From assembly GCA_963942565.1 (NCBI GenBank), contig OZ012690.1, positions 40,079,723 to 40,143,722 on the forward strand: 64,000 nucleotides of DNA, read 5' to 3'. Positions 24,236-51,947 of this stretch are shown here, one piece after another. Each line of letters starts with the position of its first letter. Positions within the stretch are counted from its first letter, which is position 1. The translations under genes were made by a program, and so were the position numbers. The notes beneath the pieces were generated by a model. It was given only the letters and a program-made list of their open reading frames with translations, ran no database searches and was not told the DNA's origin. This DNA comes from Maea johnstoni. Its lineage: Eukaryota; Annelida; Polychaeta; Spionida; Magelonidae.

Positions 24236-24899
24236 CGGCAATCGTGATCCGGTCCCCGAACCACGCCAGCTGCCGTGTGACCTTCCATTTGGTATATACA
24301 AATAGTTCTCCCTTGAACACGGCAGGTAGCAACATAAAAACATGCGATGACACTAGCGATGGCAAATCTTCAGTATTTTATTGACAGACATTCATAATAA
24401 AATCATTCTAAGCGTGATAAAACTGTATTGTACATTTCAAAAAATAGTCCCAGACGATGACGTCAATTTGAATTACAGCGCATAATGCACAGCGGTCACC
24501 GTACAACGTACATGTATCCCCCCACTCCATCAAGAAAAAAATCCTAGAAAAACACGGCTATGACCAACAAATAGGGCGCCTAAACACTAACAACGCCAAG
24601 GATTCAACATTTCACTGACAGACGATCATAATAGAATGCTTAGAACTGTGTAAAAAACGCATGGTCGGGTTATTTGTGTGGTCACGTGATCACTGACAGT
24701 CCACTTGCTGCTCTAAGTAACTGAACTGGAAATGAGTGAGCACAGTCAAAATAGTTGGTATAGCGGTCAAGACCACCACAATCGAAGAACTGGCACACTT
24801 ACGTCTAGACTCATTAATTCCTCTATTATGTAACCAGATATTTAACTAGGTCTTCTTGTAGGAGTCAGCCCCAGTAAATGTAACCCAATGTTGTATACA

Positions 24900-25880
24900 T
24901 GTGAAAGTATGTCAAGTTTTATCCTTCATTAGATTGAAGGTTGATAGAGAGTCAACTATCACATACCCCTTCAGGGCAAAGAAGTGCAGGGGACAGGGAA
25001 GTTTTATCATCCATTAAGTTCAATGATGCTTCTATGACCTACCCTCCTGGGGGAAAGTAGAACCTTTTCTGTCACTAAACAGGTAATTACAGTGTTGTCT
25101 CCATCTTTATATCCCTAATAGGGGACGGTGTGTCTAGGGTAAGGATCTCTATCTGTATAACTCTTTAACAGATCTATATAACCCACACAAGGGAAGGTGG
25201 TACTAAGTATGTCAAGTTTTTCATTTATTGGATTAAATTCCATGTACATGTCTCATCTCTGACCTACCCACCCGGGGGAAAGTAATACAATATACAAATA
25301 TGACATACCGGTGGGGGTAATATAATGAAATGGATCCCATAGGAAGGATGGTTTTCCCCCAGGGTGAAGCCTGAGGGAAACCATCCTCAGGTCAGGATCC
25401 ATTCCATCATATTACCCCACTGGGATGTCATATTTGTTTTATTATACCAAACAAATCACACAATGGTAAAAATATCAAAGTTCTCGCTGACCATATCAAA
25501 CCACTCCTGTCTGGTGTTTTGGATGAGGCCAAGGTCACAGATGACTTATGACTGACACTTTGTCCGCTGTGTGTCACAAGCAGTCCGGGAGGGAATCTTT
25601 CATGAAAAGTCAGAGAATGTGTACTGCAGAGGTGTCACATTGCCTCGATAGCACAGTAGCGTGAAATGGTGAACCTCAGTTAGCCAATCACAGCTTATGA
25701 TCTTCACATGAGGTATACTTATACCTGTTACTGCACAGGTAGTGGACATCATAACTAGTCTCCATCTTTATATCTTAAAGGGTTTGTTGAAGGTAAGGAT
25801 CTATAGTTGTATACATCATTTAGATACCCACATGGGGGAAAGAGATACTGTGTGTTCAAAGGAGAACATGTCAAGTTTTA
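24900..25880. repeat. block of diverged direct repeats
   Basis: 'gtatgtcaagtttt' recurs (24907, 25208, and as catgtcaagtttta at 25868), and so do 'gacctacc' with 'gggggaaagta' and 'tctccatctttatat'. The palindromic MITE at 25284 interrupts the block. No gene is seen. Confidence 0.55.
25284..25449. mobile_element. palindromic MITE of the P family, uninterrupted
   Basis: 'caaatatgacataccggtgg' to 'ccactgggatgtcatatttg'. The arms meet around 25366, with 'gaaatggatcc' and 'ggatccattcc' as inner pairs. It is nearly one long hairpin. Confidence 0.8.
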
Positions 25881-26129
25881 CTTAAAGTGAAAGTCAAATC
25901 GATTCACACCAGAAGCCCATGACAAACCCAACCAGAAGTAATACTTGGTGTAGACCACTTTCTTTAAACACCAAAAGGGAAAGAAAAAACAACCCTTGAC
26001 TATTTGTTATTACTTTCTCAAAGGTGAGACTTATTTTACACAGTTTGTAATATCAAGCAAGATCACCTTTACCCTAGAGCCACACTGGGGAAGTTTGTAA
26101 ATTTCTGTGAGCAAAAGTTTAGTGAATAT

Positions 26130-26515
26130 AAGTTCAGAAGATGACCCAGACAAGGAAGTGGTAAAAACTTCATCACATGCTGAACACTGATTACGTATTT
26201 GATCTTGACAGATTGCATAATGCAAGTGTTGTTGATTGTGATATTTTCAGTGCCAAAGCTTTCTGTGTGTGTTTTTGATAACTGTGTATATATATCATAA
26301 TGCAGTAATTGTGATCTGCTACATAAAATTAAAGTTATTTTGAACATTAACATATTTGTGTGGTTATCAATATAATGGCCCACTCCTAAACTACTAACTT
26401 GAACCCCAGGGGCCAGCATTTGAAATAGACATTATGCTTCGAAAGGGTCCCCCATAGGGAACCCCGTAAAAAATCTCCTGATTTTGGATGGTTGAATGTT
26501 GTATTTGATAACGCC
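26130..26515. repeat. dispersed repeat, copy 1 of 3
   Basis: 'gtatttgatcttgacagatt', 'gtgatctgctacataaaatt', 'ggcccactcctaaactacta' and 'tcctgattttggatggttga' recur in order at 45267-45510 and 45600-45990. Confidence 0.7.
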
Positions 26516-26665
26516 CCAAATCCAATTTTGTCCTTTACCCAATGTACGCCCCAACTTTAGCCACCTTATTTTCTTCATTCTGCTGTCTCTTTTATTCACT
26601 GTTATCTCTTTTGTTTCCGAGCGAAGTCCTGAGCTCGGAATTACATTGCCGCATCTGCTATAGTC

Positions 26666-26709
26666 GCCGCCATTTTAAAATGGCGGCAAACGCGCGATCT
26701 CGCGAGATC
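26666..26709. promoter_or_regulatory. paired YY1-type palindrome and TCTCGCGAGA motif
   Basis: A 22-bp perfect palindrome (26666-26687) consists of two inverted ATGGCGGC words, the YY1 core. Eleven bases later comes TCTCGCGAGA (26698-26707). Both words are typical of metazoan promoters near start sites; TCTCGCGAGA is bound by BANP. The surroundings are CpG-rich. It could serve a distant upstream exon of copy B, or be part of a repeat. Confidence 0.4.
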
Positions 26710-26921
26710 TCTTAGCAAGCGCACCTAGCGTGTGCGTGAATATTTAATAGAGGTCGCCGCTAGACCATTCTTGCCGTAATTTAACGATTGATTCCTTTAA
26801 ATTGTATTTCATGGGCGTATCAGCGCCCATGACTATGAGTCGCTCCACAGAGGGCGAGCTAAATCTCGTGGACTGCTTCTTGTCTCTCTAAGAAATTGAG
26901 ATCAGAAGACGCTCCCACGCA

Positions 26922-26961
26922 ATGTGATTGTTGCGTGTTTCTGAACGTGCAACAATCACAT
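26922..26961. repeat. short hairpin
   Basis: atgtgattgttgc pairs with gcaacaatcacat, 13-bp perfect arms with a 14-nt loop that pairs further (gtg with cgt). Confidence 0.75.
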
Positions 26962-27084
26962 CACGTGAACTTAAGTCACAGCTGGCCGTAATTGGGTCAC
27001 CGATCACAACAAGTGCAGTATTACTTTGACCGTGACCCTGAGCGGCAATAATATGATGCTTGGATGATTTCATTTTTTCCGTTC

Positions 27085-27870
27085 TGACCATGCAATATAT
27101 AGCATAGATTGACCTAAACTAAATGGCATACACATTATCACGATTTCAAGCTCTCGCAAAATCTACATTTTGCAACCGATTTTAATGCGAATTATTAGTC
27201 AAATGGAATAGATTGTTGCGGTTCTAACGATCTAAATTGCATTAAAATTGACCCACGGAATGGCGAGCAATTTATTTTTTTATTGTGAACGTACATGTAC
27301 ATTGCCAGCTGTATGCGTATCTGAGAAAGATCGCTCATTAGAGCCTCATCAGCCTTTCCTGGGACGAAACTATGTATGTGTTTTCGCTTTTTGGCCTTTT
27401 CAAAACTATAACATGTGGTAAGAGCAAAAAGCAAACTTAGATTTAGGACATATGCATTTAAAAAACTCCCCGCCCATGACTTTGCCCTTTTCGAAAGGGC
27501 AAATTATAAATTGTATCAAAATACCGTTTTGACCGCATGACCAGGCAACAAATAGCGCTCTCTATCGGCGGACTATGGCACAAAAATGACGTCATCGAAT
27601 CCCACCAAATGACGATTGGCGACATATACGGGAAAATATCGACACTAGTACCAGTTATGCTGATACACTGCAAAAATGAATTACTGGTCTTTCCGCGGAC
27701 CAATTTCAATGCGGTTTACGTTGTTAGAACCGCCACAATTAATTCTACTTGTCACTTAATTCAAGTTGAAATTTGTTGCGAAATGACGATTTTGCAACAG
27801 GTTGAAATCGGTGTAATTTCGTGCCATATTTTCGGTCAATCGCTACTCCTACTGTGTGGTGTTTGCACAA
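27085..27870. repeat. long imperfect inverted repeat (arms about 190 bp)
   Basis: 27085-27281 is complementary to 27672-27870 with gaps. Matched words include gttagaaccgc with gcggttctaac, tgaaatcg with cgatttca, and ggtcaat with attgacc. The spacer is about 390 bp. Likely a foldback transposon. The 140-codon ORF at 27537-27959 lies over the right arm and is probably not a gene. Confidence 0.7.
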
Positions 27871-28177
27871 ATATAAAGCTTATCATGGAGCTTCCGATAT
27901 GTTTTCGCGAAGAGCAAGTAAAGAATGACGTCACGGATATCAAATTCGTAACTTTTTAACTGCATCTGAAGGGGAATGCCAGCGGGGGATCTTGGATTTC
28001 ACAGGAGGGGTGTGTGCAATTTGGACCTTTCATTTGACGTAATCCCAGACCATATGAAGGATTGCTCCTTAAACGGAGGAGCTGGTCTACTTCAATTGGC
28101 AATATCTCTGGATCCAAGTGGGCTACAGAGTTAAAATTCATATTTTTGGAAAGCTGGAATTTTCCGTCAGCTTTTTA

Positions 28178-28287
28178 GCTCATTGATCCCATTGTAAAAT
28201 TTGCCCATTGCCAACAATGACGATCTCGCGTGTTTCTATTGTTGGCAATTGTTGGCAATGGGCAAATTTTACCATTTACTAATGAGC
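28178..28287. repeat. hairpin with 24-bp perfect stem
   Basis: 28195-28218 is the exact complement of 28248-28271 (taaaatttgcccattgccaa and so on). The outer parts also pair in patches (gctcatt with aatgagc). The word attgttggca is doubled on the right side. Confidence 0.85.
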
Positions 28288-28782
28288 AAAATCAACATTT
28301 TGCGGATTTGAGACAAAGAGTAGGTTTATACACGCAGTAGTGCCGCAAAGAGGTTTGCCAAGTTTGGAAGGCAAAAAACGAACTTTTTGTGGATAAAAAA
28401 GTGGAAAAAGCAGCTATCCAACTCAAGTCAGACAGACTATAGGGGGATACTCCGGGTGAACCCTCCCCCCTGGATCCACCTATAAATGCAGAAATATCAT
28501 CGAGCTGCGCAAGCATTTAAAGCTTCGAAATTGTGAAAATCATGAAATCCGAATCTATGCGCACTCTTCCTTGCCATGCCAATATCATACAAAGAAAAAT
28601 AAAAGTATTTTGTAAAGCTGCCGCTCGGCCTTTGCGCTTTTGGGAAGCGCGAATTATTCTTAGTTGTTCATAACCAAGTAGAGTAATCTCTGTAGGGCTG
28701 CAAGTCCATTCTACTTTTAGATCAGATTTATTCTCACAAGGTCAGATGTGAGAGTGATTGAAGTTGGGTATGAGTTAATTTG

Positions 28783-28787
<5 letters not shown>

Positions 28788-28859
<72 letters not shown>

Positions 28860-28890
28860 CAGAGAGACAGAGAGACAGAGAGAGGGGGGG
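28788..28890. repeat. (GA)n microsatellite with GACA variants
   Basis: About 60 bp of GA, then agagagac units, then a run of nine G. Confidence 0.95.
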
Positions 28891-29230
28891 GGATAGACAA
28901 ACTATGCTTATTTTTCAATTGTAAATTCAACAGCTGCTCTGAAAGAGTGAGACTGAGAAATATGTTGATTCAAGTTGCAAATGCATTTTACCGTCCAATC
29001 TCAGAAAGGCTCAAAATGCTAAGTAATTTGGTCTGCAACCGAGTCTTGTGTGCGCTTCACAGGCAGGCCTCTCATTACTTCAGCTACAAATGTGGCACAG
29101 ATATAAAAATGTTCCTTTTTTGTAATGATAGGTAGCTGTTCTCACATTGACACTTTGACGGTACCCTCAGAAGGACAGAGGGGCACATCTACCTGGATTT
29201 TACTTACATCATTATTAAATGATAGAAGTG

Positions 29231-29433
29231 ATAGAAGTGGCCAGGGAGATTGAATCCAGATTAAAACAATCAACTTATTCAAATACAGTGTAAAAAATCA
29301 GGCCAGCCATAACAGCTTATACATTTAGTTATAGAAGGGGCCAGGGATATTGAATCCAGATTAAAACCATCATTACATACAAATACAGGGTAAAAAATCT
29401 GGCCAGCCATAACAGCTTATAAATTTAGTTATA
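29231..29433. repeat. 100-bp tandem duplication
   Basis: 29231-29330 and 29331-29433 share 'attgaatccagattaaaac' and 'ggccagccataacagcttat'. A third, partial copy is at 29518-29545. Confidence 0.85.
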
Positions 29434-31158
29434 ATGGACCAAGTACAATTATAAATACATTCAAATATATTATACAATTTAAAACAATAGCCATCATAAT
29501 ATGCCATACAATATATAATCTGGTCAGCCTTAAAGGCTTATATAGTGGGTTAGATACATAAAGGTTTCTCATTGAGCCAAACGAGTTCATGTTAAATAGT
29601 ATAACAGGACTAGAATGGTTTAAAACAATTAACTAGCATGTAACACTTGTGACCTTCTATCATACATCCTGGTGTTCTGCAGATCTAAATAAAACATCTG
29701 ATTGTAATATAACACTTTAAAGTTGCTCCAATCCAGTAAGTTGAAGTGAAGTGCGGATGATGACAATTTGCCTGGTGTAAAATAGAAAATTGTGCGTCAA
29801 GCTTGCTCAAATTGGTGTCTCCTCTCATCTCTGCCTTTGACTAGTGAACAACAAGGGGGCACTTGTCAGTATCAATTACAATTCAACTTCGCACACCCTT
29901 AATCAGAATGTAATTAAACTGTGTCCAGTTTCTTTGACCTAGACTATCTCCTTTTTGCTTAAAAAACAGGGCAGACATCCAGTTCGCCCATTAATGTTAT
30001 AAATTTGTCGATCTGAAGCTTAAATTAAGAATTTTTAGGAATCTTATTTTACCGCTCAAATTAAATTGGCAAATGCCGGCAAATTATAAACACAGATAAA
30101 ATTAACAGGATTTACAGTAATCAAAACTGATTATAGGTTTGTATTCAATATCTACACATGTTACTTATTTATACCAAAGGGACCACATCCTATTCTGAAT
30201 GTGGAATTCCACTTCCAGACAATTTCACAAGTGTCTAGATTTTGGATGTGATCAAGGCAAGCAAACACTACCTATCGAGAATTCTCAGGCTTAACTGTAC
30301 AAACCAATTCATGGGACAGACAGGTATTCATGGATTTGATAGGATGCATGCACGCTTGAAAACACTCTTTTGGGAAACATGCTAGTGGCTAGCTTCAATT
30401 CAGTTGATGTGATACAAAATTAGCAAATTCCTTGCATTTTTGTTGTACAATGAATCAGAGCGTGACCATGACCGAGAGACCTACCACAAACACTGACCAC
30501 TGTCCAAACATGACCTAGTATTGGCTAGACTCTGGACAAACACTTACAAGTACATGACAGTAATATTTACCCATTAATGGAACTGATAGGACAGGCCTAG
30601 ACTTTTGCAGAGGCATATGCCCTTATATTTTTTCAGCCTGAGAGTCTAAAATAATATGCATAATAACCAGAAATCCTGTTTTGGACATTCCTGTTTTTTT
30701 CAGGCCCCTAGCCTGAATTGAAAGTGTGGGACGCTGTAGGAGCTAGAGAATTTGACGGAATAAGGCCCTGAATTTAGCCTAGTAATGTAACCCTGGTGGT
30801 GGTCAGCTTCATATCATTGTGAAGCACCAGTGAGAAATGTTTTACATATTTGTTGGCTGGTGAATCAGCAGGGGTGTCCAACTGTCTCATTGTCACACCA
30901 GGCCTCAAAAACATGCGAAAAGACAAATCCTTATCCCTGTTTAACTCAGAAAAAATCTGGGAAGTATGACAAATGAGTCTATTAGGTCTTTCACTTACAT
31001 TTTTTAAAGACAGTTTGCATCTAGAAAATGTGTCAACTCCATTTATTGAAACAGACTGTCGGTTGATCTAGGTAGTCCTTTATTATTGTTATGGGGGCTG
31101 ACATCATTAGTATTACCTCATTTACCTGGTTACAATATTGAAACTGATTTTTGCACAG
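29434..31158. other. no gene recognised
   Basis: AT-rich, no splice-bounded ORF or clear element ends seen, apart from the repeat trace near 29520. Confidence 0.5.
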
Positions 31159-31313
31159 CGCCCACCAAAGATTGCTGTGCTCAGCCAGGACCAATTGTCT
31201 GTGCTCCAGGACTGCTCATTGCTGGGAGACCTAGCACTTGTAGATATTGACCACTCCCAATATGACCTGTCCTATAGTATTGATCTGGACAGCCGTGAAG
31301 GCTTTTGGCTGCG
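31159..31313 (+). CDS. isolated exon-like ORF, unknown product
   Basis: A 155-nt open stretch lies between a good acceptor (gatttttgcacag) and a consensus donor (gtgagt). Only the frame starting at 31159 is open. It reads RPPKIAVLSQDQLSVLQD..., then LALVDIDHSQYDLSYSIDLD and ends REGFWL, 51 codons plus two bases. The composition looks coding and unlike the repeats around it. The spacing of 'V.D.D...L.YSI' faintly recalls a cadherin or CSPG repeat, but this is not an assignment. No partner exon was found nearby. It may belong to a gene with exons outside recognisable range, or be an exon fragment moved here. Confidence 0.4.
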
Positions 31314-31474
31314 GTGAGTATGAATGCCCCAGGTTAACCCATTCATGTCTACTGTTCCCTAGGGTGAGTATGGTCTGCCTAACTACCTAGGAAATGACTT
31401 ATTAATATAACCGCGTGCAACATAACCACTGGACCCATTGCAAGTTGCAAGTGAATTCGGCAAAAAGCAGCAAT

Positions 31475-31615
31475 GGGGCAAGCTGAACAGGACCCTGACT
31501 TGCCCCATCGGCAAGTATTGTTTTGGGCAAAGTCCAATATCCCCTTTGTTTAACAGAGTGGAGGGGCAAGTGGAAGTGCCGGCGGGGCAAGTCAACTTTA
31601 GGGTCAGCTTGCCCC
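31475..31615. repeat. pair of GC-rich palindromes (ggggcaagctga)
   Basis: 31475-31506 and 31584-31615 each start ggggcaag and end cttgcccc, and the second is roughly the complement of the first. Probably the inside of a foldback or hAT-like element. A CAGGGCTTGAGATTAAG end lies at 31724. Confidence 0.6.
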
Positions 31616-32000
31616 GCTCAGAAAATAATGTTTTGCAACCTATGTTGCATTCTGTAGAATCTGGTAGAATCTGTTTTAGTTGAGTAGATGTCTCTGGTAA
31701 TAATTTTGAGGCATGCATTTACACAGGGCTTGAGATTAAGGGCTCCCATACTGCCCCGGGCAGGTAAAAAAATTCAAAATGGCGGAAGGGCAGGTAAAAA
31801 TCATAGTGTGCCTGCCCTAAATGCTAGGTAAGATTTCATCATGTAAATTCAGAGATAAGTTTTCAGAAATATGCTATATGGAAATTGCTGATAGCTGTTT
31901 GTGAATACAGGTTAAGTAAACCCTGTATGTGTTGAGAGTAAACAAAGTCTGTAGGTGGACAGGGACTGAGGCTATAATATAATACCTTGTGAGTGGTCAG

Positions 32001-32234
32001 TTAACCCTTTATAGCTCACAGCCATCGGAATCAGCTTAACAATTTTGATGAATTCTCTCAGGCAAAAGCATATTTGGAAAACTATTTGAAGAATAAGTGT
32101 TTATCAATACGGTACCAACAACTCCCCTTCAAATATTTTGTTTAATTATTTTTAGGTACTAATTTTTTGTCAACAGTATCATTGAAGCAGACAATTATTT
32201 TTGGATTAACACTCAACATGAATGAATGGGTTAA
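32001..32234. mobile_element. TTAA-flanked MITE, cattcatg family
   Basis: TTAA at both ends, left CCCTTTATAGCTCACAGCC, right 'caacatgaatgaatggg'. The interior has paired 'caaatattt' words. Confidence 0.7.
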
Positions 32235-32421
32235 TAGAAATACACACATTGAGGGATGTGACTGGGGTTATAATAGCTAGACATGTAATGAAATGCTGAA
32301 ATTCAAGAATAATTTTCATTCTGTTATTTTAATGTCTGGTACTATTTATAAATTATTTATACTGGATATGTAGATGATTCGGAGTAAAGAGAGCTAGCAC
32401 AAATACCAGTCCACCACTCCT

Positions 32422-32650
32422 TTAACTCATTCATGCCAGAAGTTCTCAATGAAAAGTGTTGTCTGCATCAATGATACTTTTCAAAATAACTAAACAATTA
32501 AAATTGTATTAACAAAATATTTGAAGGAGAGTTGTTGGTTTTGTTCTGATCAACATTTCTCCTTCAGCTATTTTTCGAAGATGGCTGTGGTCAAAGAGAT
32601 ACAGCTCAAATGGTCAGGACATTTTTAGGCGCGACAGGACAAAGGGTTAA
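32422..32650. mobile_element. TTAA-flanked MITE, cattcatg family
   Basis: TTAA CTCATTCATGCC to 'gacaggacaaaggg' TTAA. The interior has 'aaaatatttgaaggagagtt' facing 'aacatttctccttc', the family's inner palindrome. Confidence 0.65.
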
Positions 32651-33009
32651 CATGACCCGTTATTGACCTAGACAGCTCTGAGTGTGGTACCTTTCACCTG
32701 CCTTTAGCGTGGACACTATGACGGTGCCATTTTGAAAGTAAGACTTGTCATCAGAATTATAATTCACTAAGTAACCAGGGTGTGGCGACGGGAATAAACA
32801 AGAAAACAACAGATAAAGTAGACAAATTTCTTAATTAGTATCTATAGCGGCAGAAGGACTACTCAGGTAAGTGAACAATATAAGGTTACTGAGTTAGCCA
32901 TGTGGGTGATTTTCCAAAACTTGACTCCAGCCACTTGAATTTCTTGTCAGTTCCATCTATTGAGCAAGGATCATCCTAGCCCTACTTATTACAACGGACT
33001 GGATTTGAA

Positions 33010-33118
33010 TTTGGTTTGAGGCATTCAGAGAAGTTGTCGCCCAATAAGAGGGAGAGATTACTTTAAGGAGTTTCATGTTTTATATCATTTGTTCATGCTA
33101 TCTGTGTCCTCTGCATAT
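33010..33118 (+). mobile_element. fragment of the third SINE family
   Basis: 'gttgtcgcccaataagaggg', 'agattactttaaggagtttc' and 'tgtgtcctctgcatatac' are the complement of 22690-22790. A TA-flanked DNA element begins right after it. Confidence 0.6.
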
Positions 33119-33119
33119 A

Positions 33120-33648
33120 CAGGTGAACTCGGATACGCCGGACCACTGTACGACAGACTTATGACTATGACGGACAGTATGCTTGGTCCCAGTCCCATGC
33201 ATATCAAGTATGTGCATTGGACCATGTGTAGGCCGGATTCCTTATGCCGGAACTCGCTACCATGGACCAATATCAGGGCACACTCAATGCTATTTAGTAT
33301 TTACTATGTAATTAGCATTGTTTATCTCGGACTCGTGTCAAGCAGTCGGCATCCCGCTGAGTCTATCAAATGTGCCGATGTCAATCAACAGTCGGCATCC
33401 CGCCGAGACTAACGCGTGCTAAGGAGTTTACGCTCAGCCAGACAGCAGAGTTCACTCAGTCTGGGCGTCTCTAATAAATGTTATAACTGAACTTCAATAC
33501 CGTTTTTAAAATGTTTTAGAGTCCACATTACATTAACATACACACTACCATATGACAGACCGAGTCCGTCATATGTGTATGACAGATTTTGCATATGACG
33601 GACCAATTTCCCTGGTCCCATTGAGTCTGTCATATCCGAGTTCACCTG
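33120..33648. mobile_element. TA-flanked DNA element (CAGGTGAACTCGGATA ends)
   Basis: Inverted ends CAGGTGAACTCGGATA and 'tatccgagttcacctg', with TA outside each. The sub-terminal parts also pair (gacggac, cttggtccca). 529 bp, non-autonomous, Tc1/mariner or pogo type by its TA target. Confidence 0.78.
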
Positions 33649-33989
33649 TACATAAAAACTCCTTACATATCTTAGCCACCCTTCAAATAAGGGGGATGGC
33701 GAGCATTTTAGATATTAAAAAAGGTCCAGAAAATACAGTGTCAACATGGACTACAAATGGGTGTTAATTATCTGGGCCAACAGTGTGGCACAGAGGCAGG
33801 TTGATACTGCATGCATAATGAGCAGGTCAAGATATGTATATAAAGGAGATTAGTGGGCTCTTTATGGTGATTGTACGTGTCCCACTTGGATGCAGATATT
33901 TCACAGCTGTGCATCCAGACGTATATGTCATTGTCATCACTAACCTTGCTGAAACAAGCTTGCCTGCAAGATATATAAAAATTCCTCAA

Positions 33990-34400
33990 TAACATATTCA
34001 GGGATTCTTCTCAAATCTTTTGGCATTCCCGTGAACTGGCTAGAACTTGGTAATCTTGTATGTATTTTAAAGTTCATTTTGTGACATATTGGATCAAAAT
34101 CCCTATGCTGGAAGATGGTTGTAACACTATTTCAACAAATGTATACAGTGTATCATTTAAGATAATTGAAATTCCCATAACAATTGTAACACAAATATTG
34201 CAACATAATTGCCATAATTTGTCATGATCCTAACTAAAACTATATATTTCATGCCAAATAGCATGAACAGTTCAGGGGTTCAAATTTAGAATGTTGTTCC
34301 TTAACAGTTCCCAGCTTTTTATTATCCCAGCAGGGGAAGCATTCATATTTGTGGGCAAATGCTGACATTCTAGTTGAGCTTTTTATGGTAGAAAAAGTGG
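33990..34400. repeat. dispersed repeat shared with the arrestin introns
   Basis: 'cattcccgtgaactggctag', 'ggatcaaaatccctatgctg', 'gttcaggggttca' and 'aatgctgacattctagtt' match 3430-3540 and 48380-48905 in order. Medium-copy element of unknown class. Confidence 0.6.
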
Positions 34401-35432
34401 CAATAAGTAATGCAAATACCCAGATATATTGGAAAGCTATGTAACATCCTGTGAACCAGGGTTGTCAACTAGATGACTATACATTGGAGCACAAGGGTAC
34501 ATACTCTGATGTACACATTCATTTCTGGTTTATCTATGAAGCTTCTAAATAGAAATATCTATATTGACTATGATTCGAATCATAAAAGGTAACAGTTTAG
34601 ATATAACATATATAATGTAGCAATAGGTCTAAATAAGTAACAAAATATTGTTTGTAATCATATGTTACACATTACTCATGGCCTGTTACATTTGTGGGTA
34701 ATTAGACTTGTACAATACTTTATCATCAGCTCCACTCTAATTCTAGCAGCTGATTGGTGGATTTCTGTGTTGTACCGGACTGAATTGGGCTTCTAACGTA
34801 GCTTCTAACAATTGTCAATGTTAGAAGTCCAATACTAATCTTTTATTGGGATCCTAACAATGTTTTTCACAAAGTTCATTTTTAGGACCCGACATATCTA
34901 CACTACTTCCGTTAGTGCCTAGCAACCATTGGGAAGCATTCCATAGCAACAGAGGGATTTCAAAATGATGGCCATTGCTGATTGCAATGCCATAGAAATT
35001 GTTTTAGCTGTTTTAACACTATTTGTGCTATATAATCAGCAAACACATGGTGTATATCTCGAGGATAAGATGGCAGGAAGTAATTAAGATGGATATAGTA
35101 ATGAAACACATGAGTTCTAATGAGAATTCGACAGAGAGTGCATGACAAGACTTGTGTTTTCTCTGATTTCCACTGCAAGAAGCTTGAACTTTAAACTTGT
35201 TGTGCTTATTGTAATTATACCATCAATGTAAGGGGGAGGGAGCTGATGATAAATTTGTTATCCTTGTTGTGAAATTGGGATCATAGCGAGATGTCAGTTT
35301 TCTCACAGAAATCTTGCCTTATACCAATTTAACAACAAGTATAACTAATAGTATCCTGTTTATTTACAACAACACAAAGAAAATATGCAATACTATATCC
35401 TATTTGTGACTCATTGTTTGTGTATATTTCAG
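34401..35432 (+). other. region before copy B; no gene recognised
   Basis: No clear promoter or 5' UTR exon is recognisable. 34740-34920 has inverted 'ttctaacgtag...acattgttag' words suggesting a small foldback. Confidence 0.4.
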
Positions 35433-51716
<16,284 letters not shown>

Positions 51717-51947
51717 ACAGACAACAAACAGGGACTTAGCCAAGACCCGTCCAGCCTGTCTTTTGGATAGGCCATTTCTTGAAAAACTCCTTTTTTAGAC
51801 AGGCAAAAATTTCTTATTTTAAAAGTTTACTTTTAAGACTAATAACAATATTTTTTCCTAAGATACCATCTTCTCAGACATAGCTCAAGGGTAAATCGCC
51901 CTTTTTGACACCATAGGCTATTAAATGTAATTGGTATAAGGATTTAA

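Noticed and set aside
24065-24384. Overlapping ORFs on both strands in a GC-richer patch
   Set aside because: The region contains a direct repeat and no splice borders; both strands are open because of low stop density.
27537-27959. 140-codon plus-strand ORF
   Set aside because: It overlies the right arm of a long inverted repeat, has no recognisable domain and no splice or start context.
31383-31718. 111-codon minus-strand ORF
   Set aside because: It runs across the paired GC-rich palindromes at 31475-31615 and so is a by-product of repeat sequence.
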